Assembly: GCA_030145625.1 (NCBI GenBank)
Contig: JAQYVF010000037.1
Span: 1-42,650, forward strand
DNA: 42,650 nt
Direction of reading: 5' to 3'
Source of the DNA: Desulfocapsa sp.
GTDB lineage: Bacteria > Desulfobacterota > Desulfobulbia > Desulfobulbales > Desulfocapsaceae
The number at the start of each line of letters is the position of its first letter. Position 1 is the stretch's first letter. Positions 1 through 7,556 of this stretch are shown one piece after another. The notes below the pieces were generated by a model, which saw only the letters and a program-made list of their open reading frames with translations, was not told where the DNA came from and ran no database searches. A program made the translations under genes and the position numbers.

Positions 1-53
1 AACTCTTGCATCATGCAATTTAGAACTTTTCAAAGCTGTTGGTGAGCTATTCT

Positions 54-998
54 ATGAAATTTGAAGAATCCAAAGCATCGTCCGTTGACCTTAGGGTCTC
101 CATCGGTTCCCTGACCCTCAAGAATCCAATTATGACTGCTTCGGGTACCTTTGGATATGCCAAGGAGTTTGAACCCTACGTTAACCTCCATCGATTGGGG
201 GCAGTGGTGGTCAAAGGAATTTCCCTTCTCCCACGCTTCGGCAATCCGCCTCCGCGGATTGTTGAAACCTCATGTGGTATGCTTAATGCCATCGGTCTGG
301 AGAATGTGGGGGTGGAGCGATTTATTTCCGAGAAGATGGATTCTTTGAAGGGAGTAAATGTGCCGGTGGTGGTGAATATCTTGGGAGATACCATAGACGA
401 GTATCGGGAGATCAGTAAACGACTTGCCGACGTGGAGGGTATTGCAGCCATTGAGGTCAATATTTCATGCCCTAATGTGAAAAAGGGCGGTGTTGCCTTT
501 GGTACTGTGCCCCATATGGCGGCAGCCGTGACAACAGCGGTCAAGGAAAGTTGTTCGGTTCCTGTTATTGTCAAGCTCTCGCCCAATGTGTCTGATATCA
601 CAATCATTGCCCGTGCCGTCGAGGAGGCTGGGGCAGATGCTGTATCTCTGATCAATACCCTCATCGGTATGGCCATTGATCATCACACCAGACGACCCAT
701 GCTTGCTAATGTCATTGGCGGACTTTCCGGGCCTGCAATCAAACCTGTGGCCCTGCGCATGGTCCATCAGGTGTCGCAGACTGTTTCTGTTCCTGTTATT
801 GGCATTGGTGGTATTGAGACAGTTGAAGATGTCCTCGAATTTATGCTGGCAGGAGCCACTGCGGTACAGATTGGCACTGCAAATTTTATTAACCCCAGGG
901 CCAGTGAAGAGGCAGTCGAGGGACTCAGTCGATACGTGGTTGACCAGCAGTTACAATCGGTTCGGGATCTGATTGGTGGCCTTATCCTCTCCGATTAA
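54..998 (+). CDS. pyrD: Dihydroorotate dehydrogenase, class 1B-type catalytic subunit
   Basis: Oxidises dihydroorotate to orotate on FMN in pyrimidine synthesis. The 314-residue barrel shows the family marks: TASGTFGYAKEF near the N-terminus, VVVKGISL, the NISCPN motif whose Cys (about residue 139) is the class 1 catalytic base, and a C-terminal GIGGI...AVQIGTANF phosphate-binding region for FMN. I chose ATG 54 because GGTGAG lies 7 bases upstream; in-frame GTG 42 and TTG 39 are weaker. Class 1B enzymes pair with an iron-sulfur/FAD subunit PyrK. PyrK would lie upstream, outside the window; an open frame without a recognisable motif runs from base 2 to a stop at 62-64, overlapping this start, and could be its tail, but I cannot confirm that. 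The 1B assignment rests on overall similarity. Confidence 0.95.
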   Translation: MKFEESKASSVDLRVSIGSLTLKNPIMTASGTFGYAKEFEPYVNLHRLGAVVVKGISLLPRFGNPPPRIVETSCGMLNAIGLENVGVERFISEKMDSLKGVNVPVVVNILGDTIDEYREISKRLADVEGIAAIEVNISCPNVKKGGVAFGTVPHMAAAVTTAVKESCSVPVIVKLSPNVSDITIIARAVEEAGADAVSLINTLIGMAIDHHTRRPMLANVIGGLSGPAIKPVALRMVHQVSQTVSVPVIGIGGIETVEDVLEFMLAGATAVQIGTANFINPRASEEAVEGLSRYVVDQQLQSVRDLIGGLILSD

Positions 999-1003
999 TA
1001 TCA

Positions 1004-1261
1004 ATGGCTCCTGAAAATAATCCCAGGCAGCAGAAGAAGGCTATGTGGAACAGAGTGGAATCCTGGGTCAGACTCCTCTTGCGCCGGGATACACCATGGC
1101 AGGTGAAGGCGATTCTGGGGGCTGCCGTTGTCTATCTTTTGTCTCCTGTGGATCTTATTCCTGACTGGATTTTAGGATATGGACTCCTTGACGATTTGAC
1201 CATCGTTTCACTTTTGGTGGCCCTGGCCCTTAAAATAGCCCAGAAGAATGATTTGACGTAA
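1004..1261 (+). CDS. DUF1232 (YkvA-like) small membrane-associated protein
   Basis: An 85-residue protein of the DUF1232 family, recognised by the core VVYLLSPVDLIPDWI followed by GYGLLDDLTIV. The family is widespread and without an agreed function. It has one central hydrophobic stretch (about residues 37-52) and a second at residues 63-77, so it probably sits in or on the inner membrane. It begins 5 bases after the pyrD stop with no clear Shine-Dalgarno, suggesting translational coupling to pyrD. A later ATG at 1043 is possible but has its GAAGAAGG too close. The link to pyrimidine synthesis is positional only. Confidence 0.85.
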   Translation: MAPENNPRQQKKAMWNRVESWVRLLLRRDTPWQVKAILGAAVVYLLSPVDLIPDWILGYGLLDDLTIVSLLVALALKIAQKNDLT

Positions 1262-1483
1262 CAGTGTAATCAGATGAATGCGGGAAATTCTTGCACGTCT
1301 AGTCTGCAATATCGAATTGCTACTCTGTGAAAAAGAGATACGTGGGCTATGTGTGCAAACCATTTGTTTGTGCTGATATTGCCGGGTATGCACCTTTTTC
1401 CTGTTTGTCGGTTGCAGATTTCGGATGTTCAATATTTCTCTTTGTGATAATTTTTAAACGCCATTTTTTTGAGTTTAGCAAAT
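1262..1483. other. Intergenic region before aroD
   Basis: A 222-base gap. I see no convincing terminator for the pyrD unit; only a weak GCAAT/ATTGC hairpin at 1306-1320. TTGTCG and TTCAAT spaced 17 bases apart shortly before aroD could be a promoter, but the match is poor. No reading frame here looks like a real gene. Confidence 0.4.
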
Positions 1484-2182
1484 ATGACCCAACACTCTCT
1501 TTCTCACCGTATCTGTGTTTCAATTGGTCGTGAGACCATTGATGATGTCCTGGCCGCTGCTGATTCTGCGTCCTCATTGGCCGATGTCTTGGAAATTCGT
1601 CTGGATAGTCTTTTCGTTCCAGCAGTCTCGCCGTTTGTCAATATCCTGACAAAACCTCTCCTCTTCACTAACCGGGCCAAGTGGGAAGGTGGTGGCTTTG
1701 ACGGTCTGGAGGAAGAGCGTATTGCCTCCCTGGTAGAGGCAGTGAAAGAGAACTGTGCCTATGTTGATCTGGAGCTGCTGGCTCCTGATTCATCTCATCA
1801 GGAGTTGTCGATGGCCCTGCAAGGTGGAGACACCAAGTTGATTCTGTCCTGGCATAATTTCCAGGAGACACCAGGGCGTGAAGAACTTGTAGAACGGGTG
1901 GCGATGATGCAGGATAAGGGGGCAGATATCTGCAAGATCGTGACCTTGGCTCATTCTCATCAGGATGTACTTCGGGTTTTGCAATTGCAGGAGTTTGCCG
2001 CACAGCATAATTTTCCCCTAATTGCCTTTTGTATGGGGCGTCCTGGTGTGATCAGCCGAATTGCCACAGTGGAACTTGGCGGCTATATGACCTATTGTGC
2101 GGTGAGTGAAGATGAAGCCACAGCTCCGGGCCAGCTCTCTCTTAGCACCTTGTCGGAAATCTACTCTTTAATGGGAGCGTGA
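1484..2182 (+). CDS. aroD: 3-dehydroquinate dehydratase, type I
   Basis: Third step of the shikimate pathway, dehydrating 3-dehydroquinate through a Schiff base. The 232-residue protein shows EIRLDSL, FTNRAKWEGG, the ILSWHNF segment with the catalytic His (about residue 124) and DICKIVTLAHS with the Schiff-base Lys (about residue 151), then FCMGRPGVISRI near the C-terminus, the full type I set. ATG 1484 is preferred to in-frame TTG 1469. aroE starts four bases after the stop, so the two are one transcription unit. Presence of type I rather than the small type II (AroQ) enzyme is a clear call. Confidence 0.95.
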   Translation: MTQHSLSHRICVSIGRETIDDVLAAADSASSLADVLEIRLDSLFVPAVSPFVNILTKPLLFTNRAKWEGGGFDGLEEERIASLVEAVKENCAYVDLELLAPDSSHQELSMALQGGDTKLILSWHNFQETPGREELVERVAMMQDKGADICKIVTLAHSHQDVLRVLQLQEFAAQHNFPLIAFCMGRPGVISRIATVELGGYMTYCAVSEDEATAPGQLSLSTLSEIYSLMGA

Positions 2183-2186
2183 GGTC

Positions 2187-3011
2187 ATGGTTATCAACGG
2201 AAAAACAGTGCTGTACGGGATCGTTGGCAACCCGGTCGCTCATTCCCTGAGTCCTGCCATGCAGAATGCAGCCCTGGCAGGCCGAGATATTAACGGGGTC
2301 TACCTGCCTTTTCCTGCCCCTAATATTGAGGCTGCTGTTACCGGCATACGTGGCTTAGGCGTTCAAGGTGTAAGTGTTACCATACCTCATAAGGAAAGTG
2401 TGATACCCTATCTGGACGAGATAGATCCCGTGGCAAAACGCATAGGTGCCGTAAATACAATCATGCTTCAGGAAGATGAGAATGGCAAAAAACTCATTGG
2501 CTTAAATACCGACTGGCTTGGTGCCACTCGCGCTCTTGAAGAGAAAACACGTCTTGATGGTGCTTCGGCGGTACTCCTCGGGGCAGGCGGATCGGCCAGG
2601 GCTATTGGATTTGGGCTGCTGGAAAGGGGAGCGACTGTTGTCCTGTGCAGCCGGACAGAATCCCGTGGAAGGCGATTGGCCGATGAACTTGCCTGTCCCT
2701 GGATTTCCCTTTCTGAAACGGAAAAATTGTCTGCAACTATTCTGATTAATGCAACTTCAGTGGGGATGCAGCCAAATACTTCAGTGAGTCCGGTTCCTGC
2801 TGCCATTTTATCTCGTTTTCAGGTAGTGATGGATATCGTTTATGCCCCGCTTCGCACACGCCTGTTGCAGGAAGCGGAAGCAGCCGGTTGTATAACCATT
2901 AATGGCCTGGAGATGCTCCTCTATCAGGGTGTAGCACAGTTTGAAAAGTGGACCGGCAGGCCAGCTCCGGTGGGGATTATGCGTAAAGCCCTGGGTGACG
3001 CATTGGGCTAA
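2187..3011 (+). CDS. aroE: Shikimate dehydrogenase
   Basis: NADPH-dependent reduction of 3-dehydroshikimate to shikimate. The 274-residue protein carries the substrate-binding HSLSP (Ser20, Ser22), the catalytic Lys69 in VTIPHKE and Asp109 in LNTDW, then the Rossmann motif VLLGAGGSARAI and INATSVGM. The C-terminal NGLEMLLYQGVAQFEKWTG is the usual last-helix signature. GTGAGG four bases before the ATG overlaps the end of aroD, so translation is probably coupled. The length is normal. The gap after it holds a structured leader for aroA. Confidence 0.96.
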   Translation: MVINGKTVLYGIVGNPVAHSLSPAMQNAALAGRDINGVYLPFPAPNIEAAVTGIRGLGVQGVSVTIPHKESVIPYLDEIDPVAKRIGAVNTIMLQEDENGKKLIGLNTDWLGATRALEEKTRLDGASAVLLGAGGSARAIGFGLLERGATVVLCSRTESRGRRLADELACPWISLSETEKLSATILINATSVGMQPNTSVSPVPAAILSRFQVVMDIVYAPLRTRLLQEAEAAGCITINGLEMLLYQGVAQFEKWTGRPAPVGIMRKALGDALG

Positions 3012-3031
3012 TTCTATTATGTTGTTTGAGT

Positions 3032-3095
3032 GTTAACTGAAAATGTCGAAGGTTAAACAGGATATTTTAACCCGTAAAAGTTAAAAGACTTCGAC
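3032..3095 (+). promoter_or_regulatory. Structured leader before aroA with alternative hairpins
   Basis: GGTTAAA (3051-3057) pairs perfectly with TTTAACC (3066-3072) over an 8-base loop. The same right arm, read as TTTTAAC (3065-3071), pairs perfectly with GTTAAAA (3080-3086). The two hairpins exclude each other. An outer arm GTCGAAG (3045-3051) pairs with CTTCGAC (3089-3095). A further GTTAAC sits at 3032-3037. No U-run follows, so this is not a plain terminator. It may be a regulatory leader, or the repeated GTTAA half-sites may be operators for a DNA-binding protein. Confidence 0.45.
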
Positions 3096-3122
3096 GGATA
3101 GCAATTTTAAGTGAAGAAGAGA

Positions 3123-4391
3123 ATGAAAGAGATCATACCAGTATCATCTATTGATGCCACAGTTCTTGTCCCGGGTTCAAAGAGCCTGACCCAGCGAGCC
3201 CTTATTGCAGCAGCTCTAGCTGATGGTTCCAGTACATTGATTGGCCCTCTGGCCAGTGAAGATACGAGCTACACTTCCAAGGCCCTGGAGCAGATGGGAA
3301 TTGGAGTGGAACGAGGTGAGGAGGTCTGGATTGTTCATGGCAAGGGCGGGCAGATTGCTCCTCCCGAGAAGGAAATTTTTCTCGGCAATAACGGAACTGC
3401 CACCCGTTTTCTCACCTCGGTGGCAGCTTTGGGGCATGGCCCGTTTCGTATCGATGGCGAAGAACGGATGCGGGAACGACCCATAGGTCCGTTGATGGAG
3501 GCCCTGGTGGGCTGGGGGGTCGATATCAGGTCCGTCGAGGGAACGGGATGTCCTCCTCTGCAGCTGGCAAGCAGTGGCCTCTCAGGTGGCGCCACTGTCC
3601 TTCCGGAAGGACAGTCCAGTCAATATCTCTCATCCCTGTTGCTGGTCGCTCCTTATGCGGTGGCTCCGGCAACTCTTACAGTCAGGGGAGAGGTCCTCTC
3701 GAAGCCTTATGTGGCTATGACCCTTTCGGTGATGTCCGATTTCGGTGTAGATGTGGATTGTAACAGTGACTTTACTTCTTTTACCATTCCGCGGGGGAAG
3801 TATCGGGCCATGGAATATCAGATTGAAGGTGATGCCTCCAATGCCTCTTATTTCTGGGCCGCAGCTGCAATCACTGGCGGCAGAGTGACGGTGGCAAATG
3901 TACCGGTTCCTTCATTACAGGGAGATGCCGGTCTTGTTCCACTTCTGGCACGCATGGGATGTGAAGTGAGCAGGGATGGAGACGGTATTACTCTGCAGGG
4001 ACGTGATCGTCTGGAAGGAATTACGGTGGATATGGGAGATATGCCGGATGTGGTTCCAACACTTGCTGTGGTTGCTGCATTTGCCCATGGCAAGACCGTC
4101 ATCAAAAACATTGCCCATCTGAGAATCAAGGAATGTGATCGTTTGAGCGCTGTCTTAACAGAGCTTGGCAAGATGGGGGTCAAGGTGGAAGAGGGGCCGG
4201 ATTTTATGGTGATTCACGGTTCAGGCGGTGAGGGAATGCATGGGGCCGAGATCGAAACCTATAAGGATCATCGCATGGCCATGAGTTTTGCGGTGGCAGG
4301 TCTTCGGGTGCCAGGGGTCCTGATTCAGGGTGAGGCCTGTGTCGGAAAGTCTTTCCCTGATTTCTGGGAGCGATTCGAGAAGCTTCGTTGA
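3123..4391 (+). CDS. aroA: 3-phosphoshikimate 1-carboxyvinyltransferase (EPSP synthase)
   Basis: Transfers the enolpyruvyl group of PEP to shikimate 3-phosphate. The 422-residue protein shows VPGSKSLTQRALIAAAL near the N-terminus, FLGNNGTATRFLTS, the DGEERMRERPIGPL segment, GQSSQYLSSLLL, and the C-terminal LRIKECDRLSA and ETYKDHRMAMSFAVAGL. The SSQY motif, in place of the SAQxK of class II enzymes, suggests a non-class-II enzyme, but I would not predict inhibitor sensitivity from that. ATG 3123 is chosen with GAAG about 7 bases upstream; GTG 3111 would add four residues. It follows aroE by 111 bases that hold a structured leader, so it may be regulated apart from aroDE. Confidence 0.95.
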   Translation: MKEIIPVSSIDATVLVPGSKSLTQRALIAAALADGSSTLIGPLASEDTSYTSKALEQMGIGVERGEEVWIVHGKGGQIAPPEKEIFLGNNGTATRFLTSVAALGHGPFRIDGEERMRERPIGPLMEALVGWGVDIRSVEGTGCPPLQLASSGLSGGATVLPEGQSSQYLSSLLLVAPYAVAPATLTVRGEVLSKPYVAMTLSVMSDFGVDVDCNSDFTSFTIPRGKYRAMEYQIEGDASNASYFWAAAAITGGRVTVANVPVPSLQGDAGLVPLLARMGCEVSRDGDGITLQGRDRLEGITVDMGDMPDVVPTLAVVAAFAHGKTVIKNIAHLRIKECDRLSAVLTELGKMGVKVEEGPDFMVIHGSGGEGMHGAEIETYKDHRMAMSFAVAGLRVPGVLIQGEACVGKSFPDFWERFEKLR

Positions 4392-4512
4392 TTGGTTATA
4401 GTCCTTCGGGATTATTTGCTTTTTGCTTGCTTCTAAGATAAACTTTTGTAAGTGCTATGGGAGGCAGATTAGTCCAGTCTGCAGGAATATGAAGAAAAAA
4501 GAGGAGGAAGTG

Positions 4513-5463
4513 ATGAAACGATCTGTTTGGGCAGGCCTGTGTATGGGATTAGCTTTTCTTTTGCAAGTAAATTGGCTTGCTGCAGAGACAACCATTCCAG
4601 CCCCGCCTTCCGGCAATTTGAGATATTCCATTACCGTCACTGAATTTAAAAATGAAGCAGGCTGGCATGGAAGATGGAGTGTGGGAGACGGTATGCAGAC
4701 ATCCATGACCAATCTACTCCACGAATCCGGATGGTTCATTGTTCTTGGTGATGGCGAGATGCGTAAAGCGGCCATGGCTGAACAGGATTTTGCTGCTTCA
4801 GGGCGTACTGCTCAGGGCAAAAAAACAGCTAAGATCGGGAGAATGACCCCGGCTCAGCTCCTGGTCCGCGGTTCCATTACCCATGTCCAGGATGATACCG
4901 GTAGTGGTGGTGGTGGGATCAGCTTCCAAGGGTTTAATATCGGTGGTTCCGCTGGTAAGGCGGAGATGAATGTTACTATCTACCTGGTTGATTCGGAAAC
5001 AGGACAGGTGAGGGCCTCTACTGATGTTGTTGGGGTCTCCGGTAAGAAAGGATTTACCGTCGGCTATCACGGTAGTGCTCTTGGCGGACTTGGCGGCCAG
5101 ATGGGCGGCCAGAAAAAGGATAACGTGGGTAAGGCCTTAGAGGATGCCGTGGGGCAGGCTGTTATGTTTCTTATTCAGCAGCTGGAGGGGATTCCCTGGG
5201 AAGGTTCTGTTCTTATGGTCAAGGGTGGAAAGGTTATCATCAATCGCGGCAGCCGTGAAGGGGTTGCCGAGGGGAGAGAATTTCAGGTTGGAGCCGTTGA
5301 TGAGTTGGTGGATCCTGATACCGGAGAGGTCCTTGATTCTGAGATGACCCAGGTGGGAACCATTAAGGTTACCAAGACCAAGGAAAAGATCTCCTATTGT
5401 GCGCCGGTTTCAGGTGGTGACGCGATCCAGAAGGGGATGTCTGTTTTCACCATGGATCGTTGA
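4513..5463 (+). CDS. Exported CsgG-like protein
   Basis: A 316-residue protein of the CsgG/curli-assembly family (PF03783-like). The family signature is visible in ITVTEFKNEAGWHGRWSVG, LLHESGWFIVLGDGEM, PAQLLVRGSITHV and AEMNVTIYLVDSETGQV. CsgG itself is an outer-membrane lipoprotein secretion channel. Here the N-terminus (MKRSVWAGLCMGLAFLLQ) looks like a signal peptidase I signal ending in LAA/E, with no proper lipobox. A C-terminal part of about 100 residues (KGGKVIINRGSREGVAEG) resembles the small beta domain often fused to such proteins. ATG 4513 has a strong GAGGAGGAAG upstream. No other curli genes are nearby, so a curli role is unlikely. Confidence 0.85.
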   Translation: MKRSVWAGLCMGLAFLLQVNWLAAETTIPAPPSGNLRYSITVTEFKNEAGWHGRWSVGDGMQTSMTNLLHESGWFIVLGDGEMRKAAMAEQDFAASGRTAQGKKTAKIGRMTPAQLLVRGSITHVQDDTGSGGGGISFQGFNIGGSAGKAEMNVTIYLVDSETGQVRASTDVVGVSGKKGFTVGYHGSALGGLGGQMGGQKKDNVGKALEDAVGQAVMFLIQQLEGIPWEGSVLMVKGGKVIINRGSREGVAEGREFQVGAVDELVDPDTGEVLDSEMTQVGTIKVTKTKEKISYCAPVSGGDAIQKGMSVFTMDR

Positions 5464-5493
5464 TACGTTTCCCTGATTTTCGATTATTTTAAA

Positions 5494-5530
5494 GGGGGTG
5501 TTGGAAAATTTTCCAATACCCCCTTTTTTT
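5494..5530 (+). terminator. Rho-independent terminator after the CsgG-like gene
   Basis: GGGGGTGTTGG and CCAATACCCCC pair through a 30-base near-perfect palindrome (5494-5523), followed by seven T residues. It is 30 bases past the stop and may also serve the convergent gene from the other strand, though the A-run on that side is short (AAA). Confidence 0.9.
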
Positions 5531-5539
5531 GTAAATGAA

Positions 5540-5893
5540 TCAGTGACCGATGATGATTGAATCGGATCGTTCCAGAACTCCCTTCCGGGCCCGCATATAC
5601 TCCTTTACATCGAGCATCACGTTTTTGGCTTCATCCTGGCTGAGAGTATAGACCGTGTAACTGCCGGAGCCGTCATGGACCAACAACTGTTTCAGTTTTT
5701 GTCCGGGGTGCTCAGGATGGCTGCAGTCACCATTTCCAACCTTGTAGATTTCGTCAGGCCCCACCGTGGCAAATCCTGTGTTCCCGCTACAGTCCATTGT
5801 CTCAAAGACGACCTTGTAGGAATCATCAGCAAATCCTGGCGCAGCGAGAAAGAAAAGTATGAGTAGCAGGGAAAAAGAGAGCATGGTTTTCAT
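5540..5893 (-). CDS. Small exported protein of unknown function
   Basis: A 117-residue protein with a clear signal peptide (MKTMLSFSLLLILFFLAAPG, cleavage likely FADD after Ala). The mature part of about 94 residues is polar, with two Cys in MDCSGN and NGDCSHPEHPG that could form a disulfide in the periplasm, and ends in a run of charged residues with EYMRARKGVLERSDS. A CAGGAG lies just upstream of the ATG. I recognise no domain. It is monocistronic: convergent with the CsgG-like gene through the shared terminator region, and 185 bases away from the next gene on its own strand. Confidence 0.75.
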   Translation of the reverse strand: MKTMLSFSLLLILFFLAAPGFADDSYKVVFETMDCSGNTGFATVGPDEIYKVGNGDCSHPEHPGQKLKQLLVHDGSGSYTVYTLSQDEAKNVMLDVKEYMRARKGVLERSDSIIIGH

Positions 5894-6078
5894 AAAATCT
5901 CCTGGGTAAAAGGATTGAAGACTCGGTAAAGGTTGGTGGCTGAAGAGACAACAATGCCGAAAAATTATGTTGATCTATTCGGAGAAAAAACAGCGAGCGA
6001 GTCTATCCTTTGAACGTGCTGATTTCTCTTTTTTCACGTATAGCATATGCATGAAGGGAAAACAAGATACCCGCTTTC

Positions 6079-6882
6079 TCAGGAGTAGTGGGTGACAATC
6101 ACTTCTTCTCCCACGCCACATTCCAATATCCTTGCACCATTGCCTCTGTTTGCTGCAATTTCCAAGTGTTTTCTGCTGTCGAAAATTGCCAGGAGGCGGC
6201 CCTCAGGTACTGCATCATAAGAACTGCTCAGACCTTGAATGAAATGTTTGCCGCATTGAATTGAGAGTTCTGTTTTGTTGTGGATAGTAGCCAGGTCCTC
6301 CGTGGTGATACTGGTGCGCAGGTTTCCGAAATGATCGACGTGAATGACATGGCCGCTGATACGATTTCCCCGGTGTTTGGCAGCAGGCAGGTCGATTTGA
6401 CAGCATTGAGAAGGATGAATGGAACTGCCGACATGGTGGAGCTCCATTCCCATGGAAATACGGGCAGCCACAGGTGCCATGATGTCTCTGCCGTGGAAAG
6501 TGGTTGAGATGTCTGCAAGAAAAAGATCTCGGTTCTCCAGGGTGAAGGACTGCTGCACCAGGTCGTGTTGCAAAAATGGTGTAAAAACTCCGTTGTCGGG
6601 GCCGACAAAAAAATGATTGTCGGCCTGCAGAGCCAGGAGTTTCCTGGAAGTACCGACACCCGGATCAATGACAATCAGATGCACGGTTCCCACTGGAAAG
6701 TAGTGGTAGCTGGTAAACAGGGTCCTGGCTCCTTCCCTGATATCCTGCGGCGGGATGGCGTGGCTGATATCAATGAGTGTTGTTGCGGGTGCATGAGAGA
6801 GGATGACTCCTTTCATGACGCCGACAAACTCGTCAGTCAGACCAAAATCGGTGGTAAGCGTTATGATGTGTTGTTTCAGCAT
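6079..6882 (-). CDS. SAM hydroxide adenosyltransferase (DUF62 family)
   Basis: A 267-residue member of the fluorinase/chlorinase-like family (PF01887), most members of which split S-adenosylmethionine with hydroxide to adenosine and methionine. Motifs seen: LTTDFGLTDEFVGVMKG at the N-terminus, VHLIVIDPGVGTSRK, VGPDNGVF and FHGRDIMAPVAARI; the Asp, Arg and His that activate water in the hydrolases lie in these. The C-terminal beta domain (GHVIHVDHFGNLRTSI) is present. It starts 6 bases past the upstream methyltransferase stop without a clear Shine-Dalgarno, so it is coupled to it. A SAM-dependent methyltransferase beside a SAM hydrolase suggests shared handling of SAM, an inference. Confidence 0.9.
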   Translation of the reverse strand: MLKQHIITLTTDFGLTDEFVGVMKGVILSHAPATTLIDISHAIPPQDIREGARTLFTSYHYFPVGTVHLIVIDPGVGTSRKLLALQADNHFFVGPDNGVFTPFLQHDLVQQSFTLENRDLFLADISTTFHGRDIMAPVAARISMGMELHHVGSSIHPSQCCQIDLPAAKHRGNRISGHVIHVDHFGNLRTSITTEDLATIHNKTELSIQCGKHFIQGLSSSYDAVPEGRLLAIFDSRKHLEIAANRGNGARILECGVGEEVIVTHYS

Positions 6883-6888
6883 TAGCTG

Positions 6889-7545
6889 TCATGGAGCCTG
6901 TGCCATAAGGACAACAAAACCGGCCTGCTCATCCATGCCGGACCTTGATTCTTCCTTGTGAAGAACTTTTCCGGGGCATTGGTAGAGAGTGGAGACAGAG
7001 GCCTTGATTGCAAATCCCTGGTTTGCCAGGAGTGACTTGACCTGGTCAAGAGTAAAGAAATGTGCGTGTCTATAAAAGGGATGCTTCTGCACTTTTTTCT
7101 GTTGTAAATTCTTCCCCCAAGCACTTGTTGCCGGGACAACGCCCAGAATTAGATACCCGTTTTTCTGTAAAACACGCTGCGATTCCTGGAGAACTCTTGT
7201 CGGATCTTGGAGAAAGCAAAGGGTAAAAAACAGAGAGATCGTGGCAAAGCTGTCATCGCGAAAGGGGAGTGCTTCTCCAATGGCCTGACAGGCAAGTATT
7301 CCTCTGCTTCCCGCTTTTTTTAGAGGGCTCGAAGCGGGATCGATACCAAAGCGGGAACCAAGTGCTTCGGCAAAGCGACCGGGCCCTACGCCGATTTCGA
7401 GGGCAGGGGGCTGTATGGTACGTGCTAACCCACGGATAGCCGTTGTTTCTATGGCGAAGAGAAGGCTCTCGTCAAACCAACTGTCATATTCTTCGGCACG
7501 GTTATGAAAGACTGCAGAGCTGTCTCGCCAATGCTGCGTCACCAT
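6889..7545 (-). CDS. Class I SAM-dependent methyltransferase
   Basis: A 218-residue Methyltransf_11-type enzyme. Motif I is ALEIGVGPGRFAEALG, the acidic end of strand beta2 is FGIDPASS, motif II/III region is ALPFRDDSFATISLFFTLCF, and post-motif III is VLQKNGYLILGVVPA. The substrate cannot be told from the sequence. The N-terminus VFHNRAEEYDSWFD is typical of small-molecule methyltransferases. AGGAGG stands just before ATG 7545; an immediately following GTG at 7542 is spaced better from it and may be the real start. It sits 11 bases after mltA and 6 before the DUF62 gene, forming a three-gene unit. Confidence 0.85.
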   Translation of the reverse strand: MVTQHWRDSSAVFHNRAEEYDSWFDESLLFAIETTAIRGLARTIQPPALEIGVGPGRFAEALGSRFGIDPASSPLKKAGSRGILACQAIGEALPFRDDSFATISLFFTLCFLQDPTRVLQESQRVLQKNGYLILGVVPATSAWGKNLQQKKVQKHPFYRHAHFFTLDQVKSLLANQGFAIKASVSTLYQCPGKVLHKEESRSGMDEQAGFVVLMAQAP

Positions 7546-7556
7546 TTCCCTCCTGA

